Shown here: in pieces, positions 48,546 through 60,014 of the stretch
How positions within the stretch are numbered: the stretch's first letter is position 1
Layout: each line of letters begins with the position of its first letter
Origin: Sanderia malayensis
Taxonomy: Eukaryota > Cnidaria > Scyphozoa > Semaeostomeae > Pelagiidae
NCBI GenBank assembly: GCA_013076295.1
Contig: RQOL01000466.1
Location: 5,003,080-5,067,079 of the forward strand
Direction: 5' to 3'
Length of the DNA: 64,000 nucleotides
Position numbers and translations under genes: made by a program
Notes under the pieces: generated by a model
The model's input: only the letters and a program-made list of their open reading frames with translations
Told to the model about the DNA's origin: nothing
Database searches by the model: none

Positions 48546-51115
48546 TAAGAGAAACAAAACCAAAACGCTAGACAGCATGGAAAATTTCTTAACTTTCTTG
48601 AGTCACACAAAATCTCCTGTGTAATTGTTTCATATAAAAAATGGAACTCCTTTGCCCTAGTTTGTAATTGTTGCAGTTGACACTGTTTGGTGTTGGGAAG
48701 TAGCAAAATTGGGAAATTGCTAAAAACGTTTCATGTAAAAATTGCTGAGAAAATTTCTTATAAAGAAACGTGTCCCAAAAGATCAATTTTAATCTCTGTT
48801 TCACAATAAGAAATCACGCATTCGTGTAGCTGAGGAAAAGACATTGCGGGGAATAAAGTTACGAAAGTTGTCTTTCGGAAGCACACTATTTTTCACTTCA
48901 TTTTCTGAACCACTCGCATACATATTCTCTGATTGTCATAGCTTCTTAATAAAATATAGTTTATGATAATAAGAACTGCAAGAAACTTTAAGAAATTCTA
49001 CATTGTTTTAATGTTGTTTCCAGTCCAAAAATTTATAGACTTGTTATATTCTAAATGCCTTAGCACATCGGCTGAAGATGCTAGGAAGAATTTTGAGTTC
49101 AAAATGCCCATTCATTCTGAAAAGTTCTCAATTTTATCACCTGGCATCAATCTTGAACTTGTGTTCTTATGAAAATAACAATGAGGCGTCATGTTTGACA
49201 TTTGTTCTTGCCAATTTGCACCATGCATATGCACAACAAACCACGGTTCTGCAGGTGCACATTCACTATGAATTGCAAAGCAAGTGTGAACGACACCGCA
49301 GCAAGAAAAAATTGTCGATTATGAACGCAAGAACATGATACACATTTGCAACGCAAAAACACACTTTAAACTTAATGAGCATATGCACGAAAATCAAAAT
49401 AGTTTTGGCATTATTTCCACATTTATAAGACAAGGTGGATTCCTTCAATGAAAACTGCTTAATAACAAAAGGAAGCTTCCGTGATTCGCGACAGATGGTT
49501 TTTAGCCATGGCTTCAATTATGGAGCAACAAGTGAACAAAATAATATCAAATTGATTAATATCAAAATCAAACCATGCAAGCCTGAGCCCCAGCAAAAAT
49601 AGAAAACTTTTCACGTTTTAAGCTCTAATTTCTGGACATAGAAGTTCATGGATTTAATCCTCAGGCTTTCATGTAGCAAAATTTTAAAAAAATTTCTTTC
49701 AGCAACTTGACAGCTGGTTAGAACATTTTGGCTTCAATTTTATATTTAATCCAAGCACTTCAAATGAAAGCACTTCTTCTGAAACAGAATTTAAAAACTT
49801 ATTTTTGAATGCCTGAACATGTCTGAAAAGGCAACCCTGTTCTGTTATATACAATTTTATACAATACAATGCTGTGCATTGTAACTACATTTCTTCAGCA
49901 TACAAGCAACTTCTATTATTGTTTTTGCTCTCTCCAAGCGCATGCATTTCCTGACAGGAACTTTCTACTAGTATATAAGAGTATTGAGGCTCAAAACATT
50001 GGAAAAGATTGAGGCTTAGCAGAAGTAAAGGTATTTATATAAGAAAGTGTGTAACATTCCTTATCCTCCGTTCAAAATCATGAAAAAGTGACTTTTTCAT
50101 TTCATTCAATCTAATTGTCATTAAATTAAAAGCAATGAAAATCTCGCTCCAAATCAAAAGTGAACGTTTAAATCAAAGCTTTTTACCTTATATGGGCAAG
50201 TGAACAGAACACACAAAATAGAACACAAAACATTACAATTTTGACTCGTAGCGTGCACGCGCCAGCGGGAAAATAAAAAATCAATATAGAACGAGAACGT
50301 GATGGAATAGACTTTCCAGATTTTTTGTGCATGAATGTTGCTCAAGAGATTTGCCTTAAAAAAGCCTTGTTGCTTTCATTACAATAATGTAAGCAATTGC
50401 AAGCAATTAATTAAACAATGAAGGTATTTAACTTATGACTTTGAATTGAGTTCAAGGTTTTTTGACATTGATGTATGAAACTTCAATATTTTTTTGGGGG
50501 GGGGGGCAGTAAAACTAGCTGTCAAATGGTCTGAAAACATTTTTTTCATTTGCCACATTCAAGCCTGAGAATTAAACAAAAATCTGTCATGTCCAGGTTG
50601 AATTTGAAAAACAAATGATCAAAAATATGTCAATCAATATTGTTGGAGCTCAGCTTTTTGGTTTTCAGGGCTTTACTTTGATGTTAATTTATTTTGTATT
50701 ATTTTGTTCACCCTTTTCGGCTGGCAATACAATAAAAGTGCAGCCAAAGGCCATCTACTCTTAGGTGCCTAATTGCCCCCCCACCTGTTAATTAATGTTT
50801 GAAAACTTTTCCAGCCTCCCGCTTTTATTAGGACCCCCTCGCCAATTGATTTTGACAATGTTGTATTAATTGCACAGCTGAAGTTTGCACAGTTTGTTAA
50901 TTGCAATAATTCCTGTCGGCAAAAACCGTTTGTTTTATCAATTTTCTTAGCTTCTAAGCTTCTTGCAAAATTATTTGTTCTGTTGATATAGTTTTGGCAA
51001 TTAGGCACCTAAGACTAACGCAAGTCATCTTAAAGCTTCTTTGATCCCGTTCAAAAACACTGATATATAAGACTTGCATAAGCATATAGGCTTTTTTGCA
51101 ATAAATATTATTTTC

Positions 51116-51121
51116 TTTATT
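51116..51121 (-). promoter_or_regulatory. Poly(A) signal AATAAA
   Basis: AATAAA on the minus strand, about 143 bases past the stop codon of the secreted-protein gene ending at 51264. Position and strand fit a cleavage signal. Confidence 0.5.
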
Positions 51122-51263
51122 TAATCTAATGCTTCTGGTAACTTCAAAATTTATTGCTGCATGCTAGTAATTGGTGATTGAAATGTTATACATGATGGAA
51201 GAAATTTATTTTATCTGGTGCTCAACAGAGTAGTTCATCAAACAAATTACATATATGAACAAT

Positions 51264-54200
51264 ATTTAAATTGATGTGGCTTTTATATTCTTATTTTGAT
51301 TTTTCTGCTTTGATCTTTTTGACTTTGAGATTTTCCGGTGTTGTTTTATCTGCGGAGTATAAATATTACATTAGTTGTCCTCCCGCAATATGAGCTGGGA
51401 TATTGAAAATATTATGGGAGCTCGGCATCTGTAACGTGGAACTTCAGTTACAAAACAGCAGGACATGGGTGCTTCAACTGGCTTGTTTTCAAATTGTTGC
51501 TCGTGTTTTGCGAACCTCGTTAGTTACTGTAAATCGCAGTTATCGTGAATATCCCTTTACACGCCTACGTTCTAATAATGGCCTCCGAAACGCCCATGTT
51601 AAAAACTGCCAGTTGTAAAAACGCCAAGGTAAGTTTGAAAAATAACATGCAAAACTTTTGGACTTCACACTGCTCAGGGCCTTTTTTAACATACAGACTG
51701 GGGGGGTCTTGGCCCCCCCAGCCCTCGTGGTGGCCCCCCCAGTCAGCAAAAGTGGCCCCCCCAGTTAAATATTTTCAACTTAGTTTCAATTTGCAATCAT
51801 GATGATTCAAATGACTCGTTGTGTGAAAGCTAACTCCACTGTGTTTTTCAATGGTATCTTCCACAAAGTATTTAACTTGCTTCCGGTCCTATTGATATCA
51901 TTTACAAGTGTAGTTCGACTTGTTGATTATGTCAATAATACACAAACGAGTTTTTTGCTGTCCTTTCTCAATGTTGAAAAACTGTGATCCGTTCTGTCCA
52001 TTATAACCGAATGTAGAAATACTAGGGGCGCACATTAGGGGTGTGGGGGGAGGGAGAGACACTCCGAATGATTTCCGATTCGGTCCGAAAAGCTGTTCCC
52101 AAATCAATATTAAAATCAATCCTGCCCCAAAAATTGTTTTTAAACGAGTCTAGCTTAACAAATCTCAAACAATAACATTCAAGTTCAACTGGCTGCCTAA
52201 TTTAAAGTGGTATTGGACACTAATAGTAGATTTGTGTTGTAGCTCTTGGAAAAAATGTGGACCGACTGGGAAAAATAATCTTTGGAGAAAATTTGATGAT
52301 TAAAAAAATACATTTTCAGCGATATCCGAAGCACTAAATTTGTAAAATTTTCTCCTTCGGCGGCAACCATGGTGCCGCCTCAGGTAGCCAAAATTATTTG
52401 AATGTATGCAAAGAAATGTTCATGCAAAAGTCGGTGCCAAGTATGTCAACACTCTCAAACGTTTTTTAATGTGCTCCCCCTGACCCGGCCATTTCTCTAA
52501 AAATATAGGTCCCCTTCCAGTTTTGGCCCCCCCACTTGAAAATCCTTAAAAAAGGCCCTGACACTGCTGGGTATATAAGATATTTTTGAGTAAGTTTTTC
52601 CCCTGATAATGATATTTCAGCGTCAGCATTCTTAGGCCCAGTTCATAATTTTGAGTTGAAGATCAGAATAAATTGTCAACTGTTCTGAGTTGTGGAAGTT
52701 TTTACGTGAATCATTGAAGGACTTTTTTATGATATATTTGGCTCATTGAAAGGTTGTTTTGATCTTTAATATCGTTTTGTAATCTCAAACTTATGCCTAA
52801 AGCTCATCATCAAAGGAACGTTTTAATTCGATAGATCGGCCATTTACGGTATGCTATTATTTCTCATTAGCAATTACATAGTCAATATAATAAAACATTC
52901 TATTGACTAAGTAATGATAATCAACAAAAGAAAATTACATCAACATCAACATCAACATCAAATCAACAGTTAATTGTTACATACCTTTTTCTTGCGTTTG
53001 CTTATCTTTGACTAAAGGAGAAAAAATATGAAATAGCATAAAAAAAGTGAGCACTTTATTTGTTTACATGTGATAGCTTAATTGATTATTTGTTTACATG
53101 TCATAGCTATATTGGCTTTATTGTAGCTACGACAGAAAAAAGGAAGACTTGTTTGGTTCCATGTTTGAAAGATCGACTTTTTTATAAGAAAATGATTTAT
53201 AGGCTCAAATTCTACAAAGTTTAAACATTAAAAAAAGTAAAACCAGCAAGCGTCATCTCAGAACTAGGATGATTTGTCTTCCAAAGCTCTTTCACAATGT
53301 AAAATAACGCTCGGTTAAGAATTAACTTAAGTATAACTTCAGGCTCAAGATCGAAAATTTGTAAGAATATTTAATCTCTGCAAGTATAGCGTCTTTATAA
53401 GAAAGTGTGTTTGCGTCGAGTTTACACTTGGTAGGATTTGGTTACGTGATAGCTCAGAAAGAGTTCTCTTTTTTGGTTTATGTCGCTAGAAAAGCGAAAC
53501 TTTGTTGTTTCGTTCCCAAATTGGCCTTGGGATTAATTGAGGCAGCATAATTTGCGCATGCGCAGAATTGATTTTAATCTGTTTCTTTGTTGTCTCACAT
53601 AAAAGTGTGCCGAACTTTTTGAAATGCCGAAACCTTCCCTACAGGGCAAAACAACATAATTGCAAAATAGATGTTTCATTAAATTGAACATAAAAAATCA
53701 AAACCTTCAAAGAAGTTCCAAAAAGGATATCAAGATTACGTCAGATGCCAAATAGTATTGTTGGATGCCAAAGGAGTCAGAAAAGTGCCAAAATCACGAA
53801 CGGCAATATAGCAGCCCTTGTCGGATGCAATTAAGCCAAACTATGCATGTTGCACATGAAATTGTCTCTGTTTTTACTTTAGTGTAAACAGGGGTCAAAC
53901 TTGCATCCGTTCCTTTCTGCTTCGGAAAAAGCATGCCGAAAAAAGCATCGTAAATCAAGAAAGAAAAGAGATTATGATGTTTCATGCTGGCAGTAAAGAG
54001 ATCAACAACAAACCTTTTTATTGAACAGGTGTTGGTTTGAAGAAACCTCGGCTTCGCCTATTTGCTGTTCCATGTTTTGTCCTTCTCCGCCATCAACTGA
54101 AGCGGCCGTTAATCCTGGAAAACCTTGCAGACCTTGCACACCTTGTAGGCCTTGTTCGCTTTGCAAGCCTTGTAGACCTTGCAAACCTTGAACATCTTGA

Positions 54201-57200
54201 CTACTTGTTTGCGAATCTCCCCCATTCGCGTTGATATTGCCAGTAAAGCTTTCTGTTTGACTTCCACCAGTCCCAGCAGTCAAGCTGCTTAAAGATGAAC
54301 CATCGATCTGATTTCCAAGATTTAGGCCTTTATAACGAGATACATGATATATTTGTTAGTTCTGCTAACCTGTGTGAAATATAATTGTTCTGAAAAGGGT
54401 TTGCTAACAAGCTAGCGGGGTTAAACAACAATTTATCTTTGTTTTGGTTGAACTCATGAAAGAGATTTCATTTAATTTAATTTCAAAAAATTGTCAATAT
54501 TCATTGATGCAAAATATACTAAAATTAATGCTTCTATTTATAAGCGTTCCTTGCTTTCCAAAATTACTGAAATTGAAATTGCAAATTAAAAGCAGCTCTA
54601 AAGTAAAGATTAACCTGAATCTTATGGGAATTGATTCCTTTAGTGGATTGAACGTTGCACCGCTACGACTTTTAAAGCTTTTCGGAAAGATAGTTGCGTG
54701 GAAAAAGAACACCGTTGCCTTTCTTATGCAAATAAATTTAAACATTGAAAGCATCTGCCTGAAGTCAATTATAAATATTATTTGATGAATATGATGAACA
54801 TTGTTATGACCATTTTTACTGCGAAGGAAAAATACTTTGGATGTTGGCGCTCTATCATTTCTTATATGGGTTGAGTTGTTCTTATTGTCGTGTCACCTTC
54901 TATTTAAGAAAAGCCTTTGCTAACCATTCAAGTCTACCATTCTAAGAGGTGATGTCATAGTTGTGATGATGCCCTAATGATGCAAAAGGCCTGCTTTTTC
55001 TGTAGTGTACATGGGGCCCAAATATGACTACAGTACTAATCAAAACTTATCAATATCAATGTTTGAGCTCGGGCCTAATTGATTTTGAAACACATTAGGC
55101 TTAATACAAACGTTTTGTCATTTTTTTATGAGAAACCGGGAAAATTTCAGTATTGAAAGTTTCTTAATAGTTTTGTTGGTAAATCAATCAGATACCATAA
55201 CAAAAGGTTGTGCTTTTCGTGTCGAGCCATGACGTAGCACAGTATTGTGCTAAGTCAGGGTTACGTGGTAAGTGAGTGTAGAAGACATATAACAATTATG
55301 GAATAGTTTCTTGGCAAGTCCGGTTGCGAAAGGCCTGTCGATGACAAAGTAACAACTTTTGGTAGGTAGTTGAGTTGTTGTGTGGAAAGTGCCTTTATCT
55401 GCGAACAGACCCAACCTACGTCCAGCCATGATTGCATTCTTAAACCTGTAGTAGCTACTACGCCGTAAATTCACGGTACCTACCCTGGTACATATTGATG
55501 CACTTAATTGCAAGATGCAAACTGAACTTACCATTTGAAGCGGAGTTTGTGAGAGATGACAACCCATCAAGGCCACCGCCTAAGTCTAAGCCCGGAGAAA
55601 CGGGATTGTTAGCAGCTTGTTGGTCAACTGAAACACTTGGATTTTCTCCTTGAACTGTCACTTTGCCCATACTCGACTGGGTTGCTTTGGAAATCTCGTC
55701 TTGGATTTGAGACAGCTCTCGACTACTCTCTGACGATATCAGTGCATTATACCTCTGCAAATAAGTCGGAATTGACATTCTTAGAAAGATTCGGAAAGAA
55801 AGACTCTCTTTTTCTAAAGACTACACCCATTTTTTTATAAAAAACCCTTTATAAGAAACTATAGGCCCCTATTTTCAAAACTTAAGAAACCTTGGTAGGA
55901 GATTTTGTGTGACTGAAACTTTGGTAGCAGATTTTGTTTGACTGAAAAACGCTAAGAAACTTTTCATGTTGTTTTAAGGAGAAAAAATATTAAAAACAAT
56001 TTGCGCACTTCATTTCCACAGATTTGCAACAAGTCTCAACAATGTTAAGAAACTCGCTAAGAAACTTTTCGTACCATAATTATGTACGAAACCCTAAGAA
56101 ACTAAGAAACCCTGGTACGAAAATTTTGCATAGTTCTTATAAAAAAATTGGGTGTACCCCAACACCTACGGATCTTTCAACTTGGGATCTTTCAACTTGT
56201 TGAACGATGATGATTACAAATGACAAGCATTTTATGCATCCCTTGCCTTGGCACTGCATTGCATTCTCTTTACAATGCAATGCGATGCCATACAATGTCG
56301 TGTTTGTCTGCGTCCCTTTAGGAAATCATAAGTTCATCTGCATTGCATGCCTTGATTACTGGCATGAAACGTGCTTAAGTGCTTAACGTTTCATGTAATG
56401 CCTCTTACCTGCATTTCTTGGGAAGCTTGCTCCTTTGGTGAAAGACTTGTCGTGCCTGCATAGTTTTTGAGTGTAGAATCGTGGTAGCCTCCGTCGTCAT
56501 CGTAAGTTTCACCATTGTTGAATTTCTTCTCTTCTTCAGCCTCGAGTGCAAGTCTATCTTCAAGCCTGGTATCCTCTTTGTACGAATTCATGCCATTCGA
56601 AGTTGTTGCTAAAGGATCTAAACGAGGCTCAAACAGATTAACAAGTGGAAATTAGATTTAATGAATGCGAAAATTGTACAGACATGGATAAACAATACAG
56701 GGTTGTGCCCACTTGTTCGTTGTTCAAAGCTAAATAATATCTAATGCTGAAGCAATAAGCTATAAAAATAATAAGTTATAAGGGAGAAAATTTCCAACCT
56801 AGATTGCTCAAATCTAGCGAGCTTGTTTTTTGATTTTGTGTCGCACGTTTTCCTGGAGACCCATTTTGAATAGCCTTGTTTAAGGCTACTCTTCTTTGCA
56901 GGGCACTGTGAAGTTTGTCTGCGAGAGGAAAAGAGTCATATTATAATGTAAACAAAGAAGCGGCAAGTGGAATAGGCCTGACAACAAATCCAGAACTGAA
57001 GGAAAGAGGAAAAGGATATTGCGGCAGACTTAGTATCTGGAGCGTCTAGCTTTGAGGACATCATACAGGCCGTACCACATGGTTTAAATAAACCCCACCT
57101 TCGAATAAGCGCCTCTCGAATGAGCCCCCATTCTGATAATAATTTGCAACTTTATTGCTTAACTGCGTACTATAGCTTTTATAGTAAAGCTTAATATTTA

Positions 57201-58062
57201 ATATAAATTCAGCTAAAACTCGGAAAAAAGCCCCAATGATTGAAGGACCTACGGTAGAGGATCAATAGCCTTACTTGCTAAAACTTTTTTCTGAAATTTG
57301 ACAACCAAATTGTTCAGTTTTGCAGCCATTTCTTTCATTCTTTTGTTAGAATCATCTTCACTCCCTTGTGAGACATGCTTTGCCTGGCTTCTTGTGTCGA
57401 GTTTGCCAGATTCCTCATCTTTGGGGTTTTTCTGTTTTTCTTCCTTCGCAGCCTTTTCTGCCTCCTGCTCAGCCTTTTTCAACGCCTCTTTCACTTGCTG
57501 TTCACCAGACTTGTCGGCAACGACGGTCAGCGGTACGGACAGAGCTTGCAAAAGACAATAGAAAGCTACAAAATATTTCTACACGTGCCTATAAGTCCCT
57601 GATGAGCGAAACGTGAAATGCAGATCTCGTGTGTGCCAAAATTCTATATGGCATAACACATAAGTTTTTTGTTTGGTTTACTCTATTCAATTTGAGAAAG
57701 CTGCACACAAAGATATAAGCACATTCTTAACGCATGAGCTACAAGATGTTAAATTTTTCTGAATGCTAAATGCTGTCTTCAGTTTCAGCTCATTTGTGAA
57801 AAGTTTTATTTGAACGGAGTTACATATAGAATATTTACGACAACCAATTGAGACATATTCACTTAGACAATTTCAATACAACAATTCCAATAGGCTATTC
57901 CAATAAATTATTAGAAAAACTTCGCTTTATTATTTGTTAAATAGGTGCTTGTTCTCAAAACAACAGTGGTTATTCTAAATAGCAACAATTAAAGGTGGAC
58001 TTACCTTGTCGAATGGCTATTAATAAAAACAAAAATACACTAAATTTAACTGCCAGTCTCAT
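51264..58062 (-). CDS. Predicted secreted disordered Lys/Gln-rich protein with a Gly-X-Y run
   Basis: I do not recognise a family. Eight exons give exactly 436 codons (435 residues): 58005-58062, 57275-57544, 56799-56918, 56409-56617, 55532-55754, 54014-54327, 52985-53011 and 51264-51350. Exon 1 is a clean signal peptide (MRLAVKFSVFLFLLIAIRQ). Exon 2 is a charged helical stretch (KKAEQEAEKAAKEEKQK, then KMAAKLNNLVVKFQKK-like), probably coiled coil. Exons 3-4 are polar (EDRLALEAEEEKKF). Exon 5 is Ser/Gln-rich, ending GLDLGGGLDGLSSL. Exon 6 has about eight collagen-like Gly-X-Y triplets (GLQGLQGLQ...GLQGFPG) with one break. Exons 7-8 add a very basic tail (SKISKRKKK, then KSKRSKQKNQNKN). No cysteine pattern or catalytic motif is seen. 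It may be an extracellular matrix or secretory-granule protein; that is a guess. The start is divergent from the gene at 59057. Confidence 0.75.
51675..52560. mobile_element. 886-bp non-autonomous hAT element with 8-bp TSD
   Basis: The ends are CAGGGCCTTTTTTAA and TTAAAAAAGGCCCTG, flanked by the identical octamer ACACTGCT at 51667-51674 and 52561-52568. Subterminal GGCCCCCCCAG blocks recur. The 8-bp duplication and CAGGG start are hallmarks of hAT transposons. There is no transposase frame. It lies in the last intron of the secreted-protein gene. Confidence 0.9.
53160..53425. mobile_element. Diverged MITE-like repeat, relative of 1820-2085
   Basis: CGACTTTTTTATAAGAAAAT at the left and CTTTATAAGAAAGTGTGTTT at the right frame an inner block (CTCGGTTAAGAATT, TTCAGGCTCAAGATCG) shared with the repeat in the UTP20 intron. 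It is in an intron of the secreted-protein gene. Confidence 0.45.
55824..56154. mobile_element. 331-bp MITE, CACCCATTTTTTTATAA ends
   Basis: It begins CACCCATTTTTTTATAA and ends TTATAAAAAAATTGGGTG, flanked by TA at 55822-55823 and 56155-56156. The inside is made of repeated CTAAGAAACTTTT and GAAACCTTGGTA words. It lies in an intron of the secreted-protein gene. Confidence 0.8.
57089..57255. mobile_element. Diverged MITE, CGAATAAGCGCC family
   Basis: CACCTTCGAATAAGCGCCTC and CGAATGAGCCCCCATTCTG are inner words of the family; the right edge still shows CCTACGGTAG. The left TACCGTA end is lost. It ends about 20 bases before the coding exon 57275-57544. Confidence 0.5.
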
Positions 58063-58183
58063 GTTGCAAATCGCCTTGATGTTGTTTTGTATATTTGTTT
58101 ATGTTTATCCCCAACAAATTCGGTGTTACACTTAATATTTCACCAGTTGCAGCTCATGTTTTTACTTATCGAAATATGAAACC

Positions 58184-58426
58184 ATGATTTCAAATCTTTA
58201 TCAGATTATCAGCATAAAGATAAGAGAAAGTTGCCAGAAAGTTCATTCAGCTATCGATGTGGAGCAAAGTTGCCAGAGACCCAATGACGATATGTTGCTA
58301 CGTCTCCGCTCTAATGAACACAGATACGCATGGGTCAAGACCATGAATGCTCGCAAAAGACCCATGGTTCACAGGAGAAGACGTCCTAGGATTTCTGGGA
58401 ATAACTTAGGCCCGAGCTTAACATAA
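58184..58426 (+). CDS. Possible small ORF in the divergent promoter
   Basis: An 80-codon ATG-to-stop frame whose second half is strongly basic (MNARKRPMVHRRRRPRISG). It lies between the divergent starts at 58062 and 59057. No family, signal peptide or poly(A) signal is visible. It could be chance, an upstream ORF, or a peptide gene. Confidence 0.18.
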   Translation: MISNLYQIISIKIRESCQKVHSAIDVEQSCQRPNDDMLLRLRSNEHRYAWVKTMNARKRPMVHRRRRPRISGNNLGPSLT

Positions 58427-59056
58427 ACATCACCCATGTATTTTATCCATTATTAATGCTACCTTTCAACTTGATGAAATATACTTATTTTCCCCTGAAA
58501 CTTTGTTTGCTTCACAGAAAATTCGCAGGGTATAAAGAGTATTATTTTCAGTGGCTTGATTTTATATCGAACCAATTCTCTTACAAGTGGAAGCATTCCT
58601 CGTCAAAAACTGTAAGAAAACGGCTTGAAACATTGAAATTTATCTTAATTGCAATTATGACATTGCTTTGCAAGAAAAATATCGTAAAAACGCAATAAAA
58701 ACAATGCAGAAATATGGATAACTTTAAATATACGAAACTAAAAATAACCCCTTTTCTGCAAGCAGTGCATTTACTAAACAGGTACTCAATTGCTAGTTTA
58801 TCCAGACACCTGATCTTTAACCTTCTTGTTACTGATTTTCTTCAAATACTTTCAGTTGAGAAAGGGGCCGATAACGCAAGCTGATGTCAAAGCTAGAGAT
58901 AATTTGTGAATCTACATTACGGCAACTTGTAACTACGTTTATAAACATTGTCTTATATTCAATAGAGTTCGTTAGCTGAGAAACCTACCATGTAGAGTTA
59001 AATGCTAAAGACGGAAGCAACTACAGTGTGCTTTGTAGGCCTCAGTCGTGGCAAAG

Positions 59057-59933
59057 ATGAAACTCTTTAACTACATCTGGATGGTAATCTATTTCTATTG
59101 GACTGTTGATGGTAAAACTACTGTACTATTTATTATTGAATCATATATCAGCAATCACACCATTCTTGCACAATTAATAGCATCTTGTTTGCGATGCATT
59201 GTTGATGCTCGAGAGACTATAATAATAATAGATATTGTTTACATATAACTAAAAAATTAGTTATAAGTTTCTCCTCTTCGGTAAGAATTTCATTTGGTAA
59301 TTTTAGCTTCAGTTCAAACGAAACATGGAAGAAGTTTGCAAGCAGAGGAAAAAGAAGGATCCTTTCTTGTTCAGAGAATAAACGAAAAAGAATACAGTAA
59401 GTGAATTGTCTTTTCATTTCAATCCTGTTTATCAAAGAACCAATTTCTTTGACTTGCGTGATCCATTGTTATTTGCAGATCGCTTGCAACAACTTCTTGG
59501 AATACCCATAGGAGATGGTAAATTCTGTTTATTATAGTTTACTTTACTTCTTCAAAAACAAGCAGTGTGTATTGTATTAATAGCCCATATTCGAGAAAGA
59601 AGGAAAATAAAGACTTGAAAAACTCTTAAAGTGACACTTCGTGTTGTAGCCATGAGAGCAACAGCTACTAACGGCACGCAGAAAGTGACAAAATTCATCC
59701 CAAAGTGTCCGAAAAAGCTCTCCGAAGCGCCGGAACACATGCATCGAATTTTTCTTCAGAAATGTCCAGATCTTCAAAAGCTGGAGTACCGAAAGCAAGA
59801 GAAGCAAGTAGCGAGCATCATTTTGAAAGCAAGCGTTGATAAAGTGACGAAAAGCTATGCTCAACAAAAGAAAAACTTGATATCTGCTATAAACAAGCTT
59901 GCGAAAGTGGCTGGGCCTTTGCCATCGCTGTAA
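59057..59933 (+). CDS. Predicted secreted 161-residue basic protein
   Basis: I do not recognise a family. Four exons join in phase to exactly 486 coding bases: 59057-59111, 59307-59396, 59479-59517 and 59632-59933. The donors are GTAAAA, GTAAGT and GTAAAT; the acceptors end TTTTAG, TTGCAG and CTTAAAG, the last being weak. Exon 1 is a signal peptide (MKLFNYIWMVIYFYWTVDA). The mature part runs from a polar N terminus (KHGRSLQAEEKEGSFLVQRI) through a short hydrophobic block (RLQQLLGIPIGDVTLRVVAM) to a Lys-rich helical C-terminal half (KFIPKCPKKLSEAPEHMHRI, later KLEYRKQEKQVASIILK). It has two cysteines, about 18 residues apart. The ATG at 59057 is chosen because the frame upstream opens only with GTG. 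AATAAA lies 76 bases past the stop. It is divergent from the secreted gene at 58062. Confidence 0.65.
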
Positions 59934-60008
59934 TCAGCATTGGACATAATGTCAGTTAAAAATGGCGAAGGATGCCAGCATTACGGAATATACATCAAGA
60001 AAGAATGA

Positions 60009-60014
60009 AATAAA
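60009..60014 (+). promoter_or_regulatory. Poly(A) signal AATAAA
   Basis: AATAAA 76 bases after the stop of the gene at 59057-59933, in the right orientation. It supports a real transcript end here. Confidence 0.55.

Larger units (their letters stand above)
46450..51115. other. Gene-poor stretch with transposon remnants
   Basis: About 4.7 kb between the MIB promoter and the next gene's 3' end. I see no coding exon on either strand. Three elements are recognised (47355, 47895, 48144) plus solo ends resembling TTTCTTATAAAGAAACGTGT near 48755 and TTATATAAGAAAGTGTGTA near 50035. A poly-G run lies near 50490. Confidence 0.55.

Noticed and set aside
54444..54785. 113-codon plus-strand open frame
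   Set aside because: Very AT-rich, Ile/Leu/Lys-dominated, no splice or family signal, and lies in an intron of the minus-strand gene. Likely chance.
58456..58698. 80-codon plus-strand open frame in the divergent promoter
   Set aside because: Ordinary AT-rich composition, no signal peptide that fits, no splice or poly(A) support.
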